Below are positions 37,501 to 49,500 of a stretch of 64,000 bases of DNA, piece after piece. Source of the DNA: Plutella xylostella (lineage: Eukaryota; Arthropoda; Insecta; Lepidoptera; Plutellidae); contig NC_064012.1 in NCBI RefSeq assembly GCF_932276165.1, positions 14,825,501 to 14,889,500 on the forward strand, read 5' to 3'. Position 1 is the stretch's first letter. Each line of letters starts with the position of its first letter. Below the pieces are notes generated by a model. The model was given only the letters and a program-made list of their open reading frames with translations, did not search any database and had not been told where the DNA came from. The translations under genes and the position numbers were made by a program.

Positions 37501-40500
37501 ATAGCAAACTGTGAGCACTCACAAATCCTTTCATCACCGTGACAAACCCGACCCTCTCTAGATTCTATTCCTATTACTGTGTGAAGTGGTGGGCCTACAG
37601 AGGGACATTCTCAGACAACAATGTATATTGCTATACATATATCCCTCTTCCATGAAGCTCTACGCACCCTTTCTGCGGGCTTTCTGATTCTGAAAGATCC
37701 AGGAACGACCAATAGCAGCTAGCTGTGGCTTTTACTTGTAACTTTGGATTCAGAAAAGTGGATTCTTAGTAACTAAAGCTTTTTAAACTAGGACTAAATG
37801 CTATATTTAGCATGGTTACGTGCAATAGGTGTCCTATCTATCTTGTTATAATTTCAAACACACTTTGTCTTTATGAATAAATTAACATCAATATTACATG
37901 TTACAGGAAGAAAACGTCTCCTCCGTGTCATTCAACGCGTGGTGCGAGCCACTACTCTGTTTGTCCGGCGGCGGGCAGCTCAGCGTGAAGGCGGACAGGT
38001 TCCCGGCCGCCGCGCAGCCGCTGCCGGGGTCGGTGGTGGGCTTCCAGGTCAGTGGACATCATCAGACAAGCCTTTAGTACAAGCTATTGTAAATAATAGC
38101 ATAATATCAACATGATTGCTTCTAAAATAGTCGTTTAAGTAAATAAAGCCAGAAGACGGAGTGGGAACTGGTTCGAAAACTAAACTTAGACGGTCGAAGG
38201 GGTTATGTCGCTCCTTTAGACGTACGGAAGAGTGCTGATGCTGGCGTGGAAGAAAGACGGCTTCCAGAGTGACCTATCCGTCGGACATTCGTCGACTAAC
38301 TCTACAACAGAATCCCGGGGTTTACGAAAGATGCCAGAATGACCTATGCGTCTGATACTCGGCTATAGATGCTACAATGAGTATAGCCAGTGGTTGGGCG
38401 CGCGGTGCTCGCCGCTGCTGCGCCTGTCCGGCGGCGGCAGCTCAGCGTGAAGGCGGACAGGCTCCCGGCCGCCGCGCAGCCGCTGCCGGGCTCCGTCGTG
38501 GACTTCCAGGTCAGTGGTTGCAGGTGGACCAAAGTTATTACTTTGGAGATACTTACTAATGATTAGGAGACTACTGATGCCGGTGGGATTGGACGAAACA
38601 TGCCTCCTAGAATGACGTACGCGTTGAATAGTCCGTGACTGACGCTACTATGATACGGTCGATACGGTGAAAAACCCTAGAGATGGACTAGAGAGGTGGA
38701 AGATGAAGCTGCTTCTACGCAATTTAGTAAAGTTTTCCGCTCCAGACAAATTAAAAAATGATAGCGGAAGGTGGTTGGTATTGCTACTGATAGTTATAGT
38801 TTATATATCAATAATATACTTGTAGTATATTTGAATTAATAGTGATTTATTTCATCCTTTACAATCCACACATACAATGTCTAATATTTCACATATTCTA
38901 AAATCCGAGACCTCTTCTTGTTCATAAGTAATATAATAATATATTTTACATCGCCAGGGCGGTCGCGTGTTCTGCCTGCAAGCCAACGCTATGCAGACCA
39001 TCAACGTGCCGCTGTCGCACGCCATGCACCAATACTTGCAGCATAATATGTTCGCGTGAGTACCCGCCTGTATACCAAATGTCTTTATTGATTCAAAATA
39101 TTCAAATATCTTAATTGGCAACAAAAGGTACCTAATCAAAATAAACAAAGTTGTTGGAATCACCTTTTAAGCATGCAATGCCCGTAGTAGGTGACTCCGC
39201 TCTTTTAATAGCATTACATAATATGAGATGATGAGATTACATGGTAAATCCTATCCTAACTATAGATTGGCAAGTTGCTTGGCGACCCTCCTTGCGGGGT
39301 GAAAGACGCGGAGGGGACGAGGTACCCAAGACGACAGCGGGTAGCGGGAGGGTAGCGGGGAAGGGCAACGCGTGCACTGCATGTCATTGTTACGGCAGTC
39401 TCGGCCGCGCAGCCGTGGCGGCCACATGTCTTATATAGTCTGTCATAATTTGAGTGCGACCCACATGAGATCATTGATCCTGAGACCATTAGTCTTAGGA
39501 TGAGTGTTGAGGCCTTTTTAATATTATCATTATATTATTATTAGGTATCTATAATTCGTCAACAAAATAACGTTAAAAACAACAAATCGTATAATGTCTC
39601 AATATAGGGGCTTCTTGTAGAACAGCGTACCGGATCAGTCATGCTACGCGGCTAAAGGTTGGTACTGCGCAGTCAGATACAAAAAAGTAAACAACAAAGT
39701 CGAAGAGTCCATATGACAGTGCGTCAGTTGTCAGTTCTTGTAACTAGGAAAGCAACCAAAATTTATATGATTTAATGAAAGTAATTAATGAGCAAAACAC
39801 AGAGAAAAATTACAAAATTGATGAAATTTTGAAAGAAAATAGTCATATCGTGCTTCGCTTACCCCCATACCACCCGGAATTAAATCCTATTGAACTTGTG
39901 TGGCGGTACGTGAAAGGCGAGCTCGCAAGAACGTCGATTGACTCTAACTTAGATAAAGAGATAAAAGACTTTGAGTTGCTTTTCTCTAATTTATTCGCCT
40001 GAAAAGTGGAGAAATTGTGACTGTTGGGGTTTCCAACTGATTGATAGTGAGGATGATAATTGATAAGAAGATGTTAATAGAAGAGAAATATTTATTTACC
40101 GAAAGACTATGCTAATGAATGATTATAGCTAAATGATAATGAGTACGCGTCAACCGTGATTCCGATACAAACGTGAACTAAAGTAAATTATAATAATAAG
40201 TAAGTTGACGCGCGAACTGATGATGTTGCAGAAATAATTAGATAGGTATTTACTTAACCATGTACGATGTTCCGTACATACTCCCGCACTGAATGAGGAA
40301 ACTAACAGATTTTTGATAAAAACTCAATTAAACGAGAATGATGAGATGATACTAAACTACTAACAAGATGATAAACAATATTCTTAAATGCTACGAATGT
40401 ATGATGATATCGTTAAAATTAAACCGCGTTTTGTTACGTCCGTTAGCACTTTGCTTTCCACTTGCGCCTGACGGCTCAATTATATTAAATTTCGAATATT

Positions 40501-43500
40501 GCCCTTCACTCCCGCACTGATTATCACTACCACTGATACACTGCGAGCTCGAGGCTCTATCATGTTCATAACACACATTCACTCTACACTCTGACGTCGC
40601 CCCGGCACCTGCCAGGTGCACGGGGGTGCGCGCCGGGGGCGCGGGCGCGGGCGCGGGGGCCCGGGGCGCGAGGCGCGCCGTGTGTCGTCCTCGCCGCCAG
40701 CGCCGCCACGCGAAGGCTGCTCCTGCCGCCACGCAACAGCTCACTACCATGTAGATTGATATGTAATGGTGGACGTCGTGGTATGACATCTCGGCTACTG
40801 ATGATCCTGCTGCTTTTAACTGCTGTATTTGCTCTCCGATGCGTTTCAGGGATGTATTGTCAGCTTCAAAATCGTCCTCTAATTTGTTTACGGGAATGGT
40901 CAAATTTATGATATTATTCATAGACGGAATCGTTTTTGTAACCAAGTCTGCTTGAACGTGAATTTTGCTGACGGGCTCTTTGTGTGAATGGACAATGAAC
41001 TCATCGCCCTTGATGACGCAGCCATGGGACAGCTTGATAATGCCGGCCTTGACGGCACGCTCTACGGTAACTTGATAATCGCACATGAACTTGAAACTAC
41101 AGCTGTTGCAGCAAAAATACATGTAAGCATTTAGTTCATTCAACTTTTGCCATCTGTTTGTACATCCTTCTCTTTCATAATAACATTGATTAGATTTGCT
41201 ATCCTTGACACATAAGTTAGAGTCCATTTTCTTCTGATAAATAGGAGTTTTTGGTTCGCACAATCTAACATTGTAGTCATATTCGATGCACTGCTGTAAG
41301 TCATTCATTGACATGGGTAGGTAGGTATCTCTATGAATATTCACCGCTAGATGGTCTGCTATGGGAGTTACGCTGATCATGCTTTTTCCGATTTGTTGAG
41401 GTATGCTTATCATTTGATATATGAAGTAGTCGTCTCTGCTTACAAGTGGAATGATTATTTCAAATATTAAGTAGTCTTTTGTTACTCGTCCTTTAACTCT
41501 TAAAAGGTGATAGATTTTAGGTAATTCTGTTTGAAGATTAGTAATAGGTAGTGTCAATTCCTTTGATAACTGGCTTGATACAGTGCTCAGTTCTTCCCTT
41601 AATTGATTAGGTGTTATCAGATGAATATCAAACTTGCCATGGTAGGCATCGGTTACAGTGTCGATCAAACTGTTCTGTATGTTTTTCAAGTTATGTAGGA
41701 GATTATTTGCAATTATAGATGATATTGTAAACTCATTAAGGTTCATTTCTCTTTGTAGTCCCTTCTGTAAAGTGTTAGACGTTTGCTCGTATTGTATGAG
41801 ATGTTGATTAAATGTTTTATATTGTTTCTCCATGGACACTTCTACTCGCTTTAGTAGGTTGTATTCTGCTTCCACAACTGACGTCTGATTTCGCCAAAGT
41901 GCTCCAAGGTGATCTTGATTTTCTCTTAATAGCTGAATGTCCTTTCTATATTGTTGAGCGAACTGATCATCTAAGACTCCAAATAGGCTATTGGCGATGG
42001 AGCCCACGCCGTTGATGAGTCCTCTCCGCGGCCGTGGTCTCGCCTGGGACACAAACTGCTCTCCAAGCATCATATTATGGTAGTATTCCAATTCAGTGTA
42101 GCTGTGGTGTAGCTGTAAAATGACTACTTCACACTGTTTGATTTCTTTCATTGATGAGCAAAGGTTTTCTAAATGATTGATATATTTCTTACATAACATG
42201 GTGCTTTGATAATATGGTTCTAGGTTGTAGTATACGATAAGTTTCCAGTTATCTTGAATTAAACGCATACTTGATAATGGGTCGAAATAAATACTTTTAT
42301 TTGTATCAAATCTTGATATATTGTATAAGTTGCTATTGTTGCAATGCGCACTTGGTACCATCATGGCGAGAAACGTCAGAGCCAGGGTAATGAAGTTTAC
42401 CGAGCCAACTTTTCTAGTTTTTCTTCTTTCTGATGTTTTGGCTGTCTGTTCCTCGGTCGGGAGTTCGTCTTGCTTGGTAGACGATGCTGTCTCCGATGGA
42501 TAAGAGGTTGGCAGAAGTGATATTTTACTGATCGGTCTTTTCAGTATACCATTCTTTGTTTTTAAGCTGACGACTCGGACAAATCCATCTGTACCAGGAT
42601 GAATGTCGATGACTTTACCTAAAGCCCATTTTCCTGCTGGTAGATTGGCGTCATGAATTAATACTATGTCATTCAACTTAAAGTTGGGCTGTGCTTTATG
42701 CCATTTGCTTCTAGTTGACAGTTCAGTTAGGTATTCTGACTTCCATCTCTTCCATATGTCCTGGAAGATCTTTTGGCTCAGTTGCCACCTTGTGCGTTGA
42801 TCTCGCTCTGTTTCAATGATGGTAGCTACCGGTCCACTTGATAAGAAATGCGACGGTGTTAGGTAGTCGAGGTCGTCTGGACTTTCAGTTAGTGTGCAGA
42901 GGGGTCGGGTGTTTAGACAGGCTTCTAATTGAGCTGTAATTGTGGATAACTCTTCATACGTCAATTTTTGTTCGCCTATGACTCGTTTCATATGATACTT
43001 GAGTCGCTTTACAGCTCCCTCCCATAATCCTCCGGCACTAGGCCATGACGGGGCGTTAAAATGCCACTTGATATCCATCATACTGATCTCTGATTGAAAT
43101 TCGGGCTGATTGATAATTAGATTAATCATCTCCCTTTCCAGTATATTGTTGCTTCCACAAAAATTACTTCCGCAGTCGCTGTACAGATTTGTTGGGACAC
43201 CTCGTCTCGCGGAGAAGCGGCGAATTGCGGCTATGGTTGCTGATGACGTCAGATCTGATACGACCTCAAAATGATACGCTTTTGTGACCATGCACACAAA
43301 TACAGCAACGTATCCTTTGGACGTTTTGATACCTCTTCCCTTGTTAGCCTTTATCTCAATAAATCCCGTATAGTCGACTCCGGTGTGATAGAAAGGACGG
43401 GTTGGGTTAACTCTTGATTCCGGTAGGTTGCCCATTATTTGTGTGTGTTTTGATGGATTGTGTCTCCTACAGTTGACGCACATGCGTAATCTCTTCTTCA

Positions 43501-46500
43501 CTGATCTATTTCCTCCTATGATCCAATATTCCTTACGTATCCAGGCAAGGGTCAAACGTGGTCCGCCATGAAACGTCATTTTGTGTGTGTGATCAATGAT
43601 GAGATCCTCTAAATGATGATCATGAGGGATGATAATCGGATATATTGTATCTTGATTGATATTTGCATTTTTGAGTCTGCTGTTGACTCGTAGCAACCCA
43701 TTTTCGTCTAGAAAAGGGTTTAATGATAATAGTCTACTCCCTTTATCTAGTGGTTTTTTCTGTCTTAATTTACTGATATCTTTTTCGAACACTAACCCTT
43801 GAATATGCTTGATAATCATGTGTTTAGCTCTTCGCAACTCTCCGACCGTAAGGAAAGTTTGTTTACCTTTCAAACCAGGCGCCATTCTCATTACCCATGC
43901 TAGTACTCGAACTGCTCGTGTCCAATTACTGTTTTGATTCAGAATGGCACTGATTATGTCGCCACTCTGTCTGGGCGTCGCATTGCTGACTGTCGCTGCG
44001 CTGACGTTTGATGCTTCGGTAATCTGAGACCTTTTAACCTCTTGGTCGGTAACGAAGACTGTTTGTTTTTTATTAATAGATTTTTCATCAAATGTTTTTA
44101 AAAACGACGGTCCTGTCCACCAAAGGGGGTGCTGTATTAATGCTTCGGCTGATATGCCTCGGCTTGCACAGTCTGCTGGATTTTCGCCTGATTTGACGTA
44201 ATGCCAGCTTTCTGCGGGGATGATTTCTGTGGTTTTTAATACCCGATTGGCGACAAACGCCTTCCATCTTTTAGGATCTCCTTGCAGCCATCCTAATACT
44301 GCTGTTGAGTCACACCACGCGAATACTGTAACCTTTAGAGGGAGAAGGCATGCTAATACTCTTTGGGTCAGTAGGGCGAGTAAGTAAGCGCCGCTTAATT
44401 CCAATCGTGGTAACGATAAATCTTTTGCCGGTGACGCTAATCGTGACTTTGCTGCTACGAGGACAATTGAGGTCCCTCCGTCTGCTTTTTCATTGCTGAT
44501 TCTGCAATATATGACGCTCGCATAAGCCTTTGTCGACGCATCACAGAATCCATGTAGTTGGATTTCTTTGGACTGATTTGTCCCTAGCCATCGGGGGATA
44601 CGTGTATTGTTTATGTACTCTATATCCTTTTTGATATCGATGAACTCCTTCTCAATTTCTTGCGGTAACTTATCGTCCCAATTTAGCTTTTCTAACAGAC
44701 ACGTCTTTTGAAATAATAGTTTTAATTTAGTTGATACGGGGGTTGTATACCCTTGTGGGTCAAATAATTTTGATATGCTGGATAGTAATTGACGTTTGGT
44801 TGATTCAGTTTTTGTTTGCTCGATGTTGAACTTGAATCCAAAATTATCAGTGGCTGGAAACCACCGTAATCCCAATGTTTTGGTGGACTCTTGATGTTTA
44901 AAGTCGAAAGTCTGTTGCTGATTACCGACTGTCGACATTCCTTCCAGGAGCTCTGGTTTGTTTGATGACCACTTCCTTAAGTTCATACCGGCTGATTTTA
45001 ACATTGATATGACCTCTGATTGCAATTTTCTAGCTGATTCAATGCTATCGCTTCCACTTAAGTAATCGTCCATATAGAAGCATTCCATGACGTCCTTTAC
45101 AGCATCCGTGGAATACTTCGACGACTCCTCGTTTGCTAAATGTTGTAGCGTCATCATTGCTATGAACGGGCTGCTGCAGCAGCCATATGTCACTGTTCCT
45201 AGTTGGTACTCCTGTAGCTGCTGGTTAGGTGAATCTCGCCAGATGATCATTTGATACTGTTGATCATCAGGATGAACTAATATCTGCCTGTACATCTTTT
45301 CGATGTCTGCTGTAAATGCAAATTGATGTATTCGCCATTTCAGAATCAGGTCAAATAAATCCTTTTGTAGATTAGGACCGGTATACATGACGTCATTTAA
45401 GCTGTGTCCTGATGCGGAACGTGATGATCCGTTGAAAACTACCCGTAAAGAAGTCGTGGTGGATTCAGCTCGTTTTACACAGTGATGAGGAAAGAAGAAT
45501 CTTGATGACTGCATGCTTGATGACTCTGCTGATACGAGATGCATGTGGCCTAATTCTTCGTATTCCTTTAGAAAGGCTTGATAATCTCGCGCTAATTCCG
45601 GTTGCTGGTGGAACTTGCGTTCTAGCTGTCTAAATTGAGCTACAGCTTTGCTTCTGGAGTCTCCTAATAATTCATTTGCGTCACTTTTTAGTGGTAGTCG
45701 GACCACGTATCTGCCGTCTTCTCGTCGAGTGGTAGTCTCTTTGTAGAACTGTACGCAGTCGTAGTCCTCCTTGCTCATGCTTGGCTCTTCACCAATATCC
45801 TCTGTTGTCCAAAATCTCTTGATCTCGTCCAGATTGTTGATAACGACGTTACAATGGTATGATTTTACACGTCCACACAAAATCCATCCTAAGCGTGTTT
45901 GTTGGGCGATGGGAAGTGATTGGTTTTCCCTGATAATGCCGTTCATGATAATTGACGAATACACGTCAGCGCCTAGGAGTAGGTCTACCGGACGACTGCT
46001 ATTGAAGTGTGGGTCTGATAGTTGTATATTTTCCAGGAATGACCAAGATGGTTTCGGGAAGGACTGATTAGGTAGTTTATTAATGAGGCTTCTCATAATA
46101 AAAACATCTGTAGTGAATTGATAATCACCATGATTCGACAGACATGTTATATTAATCATTCCTTTGCATGCGTTTTCCTTAACACCGACGCCGAAGATGA
46201 CTCCATTACAACGCTGGCGGTTTATTCCCAACTGTTGTGCCGCGTTTTCAGTAATGAGGGATGTTTGCGACCCTTGATCTATTAGGGCGCGCATCTGCTG
46301 ATAAGATCCATTTGCCGCTTGAACCTTGATAAGGGCTGTAGCCAGCAGGACCTCGACCACGTCTCGCTCATTATTCATAGCTACGTTGCTTGATTGATTT
46401 CTGTTATTTTGCTCTGACCTACTAAATGCCTCGTGCAACCACGTATTATGAAATCCGCCACACTGGCGACAACGCGATTCTGATACGCAAGCATTTCCAT

Positions 46501-49500
46501 GGTGGTCATATAAACAATTTACACAATAGTTGAATTTTTGCACTACATTCAATTTTTCCTTGCTTTGCAGTTTTAAAAATTGGTTGCATTGAATTAATAA
46601 ATGTTTTTTATTGCATAGTCTGCATCCTGTTCTATTTTCGAAATTGCTGTTTTTGTTTGAATTTAATGGTTTTTTACTGCTGCTGAATGATTTGTAAAAG
46701 TTATTATTTTTGGAATTTTTTGGCACTTCATGTTGTTGAGATGATTTTGGTGTCTCTAACTTACGCCTCGATGATTCCAATGATGTAAATTTATTTTCCA
46801 AAAACTGTAGGAACTCTTTCAGTGATGGTATGGCTCGCGGATCTGATACTGATTCCACGTAATCCTGTAGCGTCTCGGCGTCCAGTTTTTGGGAAACAAT
46901 GTGGACTATCAGCGGATCCCAGGTCGATGTATCGATACCTAGGTTATTGATAGCATACAGACTCTCCTTGGTAGTGTCATGAATTTTCTTAATTTGAGTT
47001 GCTGACTGCTGCTGCACGCATGATAAATTCATAAGTGTACTTGCGTGATTAGAGAAGATTAATTTGATATTGTGATACCTATGGGTTAATATTTCCCAAC
47101 AGGTGTCATAATTGGCTGCACTGATATTAAGATGCTGGACCAACTTTTCTGCTTCACCTCTGAGTTTGCTTTTAAGAAATTGCATTTTCTGTGCATCTGA
47201 TAACGACCTATTGTTATGAATCGCCTCGACGAACAAATCCTTAAAAGATATCCAGCTCCGATAATCACCACTGAAGAACGGAATGTCCATTTGCGGTGTT
47301 GATTTATCTCTGTGAGAGACGGACCACATTTTAGTATTAAGGGCCTTTTTGATAGTTTGATACCTATGCTCATACTTTATAAATGACTCTTCATATTCAG
47401 CATTTCTTTCTAGCGATTCGCTATCGATCTCCCAATGTAAAGAATCGATAGTCGACCATCTAGCTTGTAAGTTTTTTAGTATATCTTCAAACTCCCATTT
47501 TTCCGAGATTGCGTCAAGATTAATAGTTGATAAAGTGTGGGCGAAAGCCTTAAAGTTACTACGCTGTTTACGAAGTAAATACTCCAGGTTCCCGGATGTC
47601 GATTGCTGATTCGACGGGGTCTTCGGTATGGCACCCATTTCAGTTGATACAGGTACTTGGGGCCATTGAAACTTAGGTTTTTGTAGGGGGGATGATGGTT
47701 TAGTATAATTAGCTCTGATAAAAGACTGAATATACTCCTTGACATCGTTATACATCTTCTCCGCGTTATTTAAATAATCTTGCGCAAAATACTCGTGCTC
47801 ACCTATTTCATATTGCCTTAACTTCTGATCATTGTTTTGGAACTCTATCCAGTATTTTTCTAAAGTTTCTAACCGTCTCTGACACGAATCAAGAGACTTA
47901 CGATCTATAGTGTCTTTCTTAAAATTTCTCAGTTGATTTTTAATAGCCTCTAAAATCTGAACTTGATTTTCGAAAAGCGCCTCTACCTGCTCCATGATGC
48001 TCGGAGTTGATAGTGAATAAGATAATGGAAAGATCTTACTTTGATCGGCTGCTGCTGCGGTGGTAGGTTCGCTCGGCTGCTGCTGCCGTTAATCGTTGAT
48101 ACTTGCTCTACGCTTTGCTGACAAGCGTGAAGCGCTGCTGTTCGCTCCTGCTCGCGGCTGATATGCCAGGAGGTGCCCGACTGATATGCCAGGAGGTGCC
48201 CGACTGATATGCCAGGAGGTGCCCGACTGATATGCCAGGGGATGCTCGACTGATGTACCCGGAGATGCCCGGCTGCTATGCCAGGAGATTGTCCGACTGA
48301 TATGCCAGACCACTGTTAATTCACCCGGAACTCACTGTAGCTGTTATGCTACTCCAGTCACTACTTTAGCTGATTTGCTACACTGATAAGTACGGAGAGT
48401 GGATGCTTTCCACTGCGGTTACCGGACCACTTTTACGACACAGTCACAGTTTTTTAATGATTATCTGTTTAACACTCGCGAAGTGATCCCGCCAATTCCG
48501 GAGGCTCGAAGGACCATAAGATGTTGGGGTTTCCAACTGATTGATAGTGAGGATGATAATTGATAAGAAGATGTTAATAGAAGAGAAATATTTATTTACC
48601 GAAAGACTATGCTAATGAATGATTATAGCTAAATGATAATGAGTACGCGTCAACCGTGATTCCGATACAAACGTGAACTAAAGTAAATTATAATAATAAG
48701 TAAGTTGACGCGCGAACTGATGATGTTGCAGAAATAATTAGATAGGTATTTACTTAACCATGTACGATGTTCCGTACAGTGACGACCATGTCATAAAAAA
48801 TTAAGACGAATATTATAAATCTGATAGAGTATTTGACGATGTATTGGACAGGTATGTTATTGTTTATTTATAATTTAATGTAAATTAAACATAAAATATT
48901 ATAGGTGTACACTGAACTAATATGACTGGCGTACTCTAGTACATTATACTTCAAAGTAGGTATAATGTTTTTTGGTTTTTGTCTTAGATTTATAATTGAA
49001 GTTAATGAAAACGATGATGAAGATGAGGATGACGACGACGATGAACAAGTTCAAACAGAGAGTGAACATGGAAATTGATTTATAAAATAAAACACTTTTA
49101 CATACATAAATTCAAATTGGTAGATATTCTGAAGGTAAACATCCAAATTTTAATGCTGTCAAACTATACATTTTAAGCTAAATATGACATTTACGGGAAC
49201 ACTCATAGAATAAAATTTTACTTACGTCAGAAATAGTTACAAGCTATCGCGAGATTAATCCGGGCACACTTTTCTACGTGTGTAGCATGTCGTGCTACCT
49301 CGCCCCCGCCACTTCTTTCACCCCGCAAGGAGGGTCGCCAAGTAACTTGCCACATTATAATATTATAAATGCGAAAGTAACTGTGTCTGTCTGTCTGTCT
49401 GTTACTCTTTCACGCCAAAACTGCTGAACGGATTTGAATGAAATTTGGTACAGATATGTTCTAGACCTTGAGAAAAAACATAGGCTACATTTTATCCCGG

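Larger units (their letters stand above)
40022..48778 (-). mobile_element. Complete BEL/Pao LTR retroelement with env-like domain
   Basis: 8757 bp bounded by two 257-bp LTRs that look identical base for base, each TGT...ACA, and flanked by a 5-bp target duplication GTGAC (40017-40021 and 48779-48783). The element lies antisense within IFT122 intron 11. The domain order gag - protease - RT - RNase H - integrase and the YMDD active site place it in BEL/Pao (Belpaoviridae, Semotivirus-like). It adds an envelope-like C-terminal region. Identical LTRs and an unbroken frame indicate a very recent insertion. Confidence 0.96.

Noticed and set aside
39241..39438. 65-codon frame after exon 11
   Set aside because: Lies in a dispersed GC-rich repeat also present at 49255-49352.
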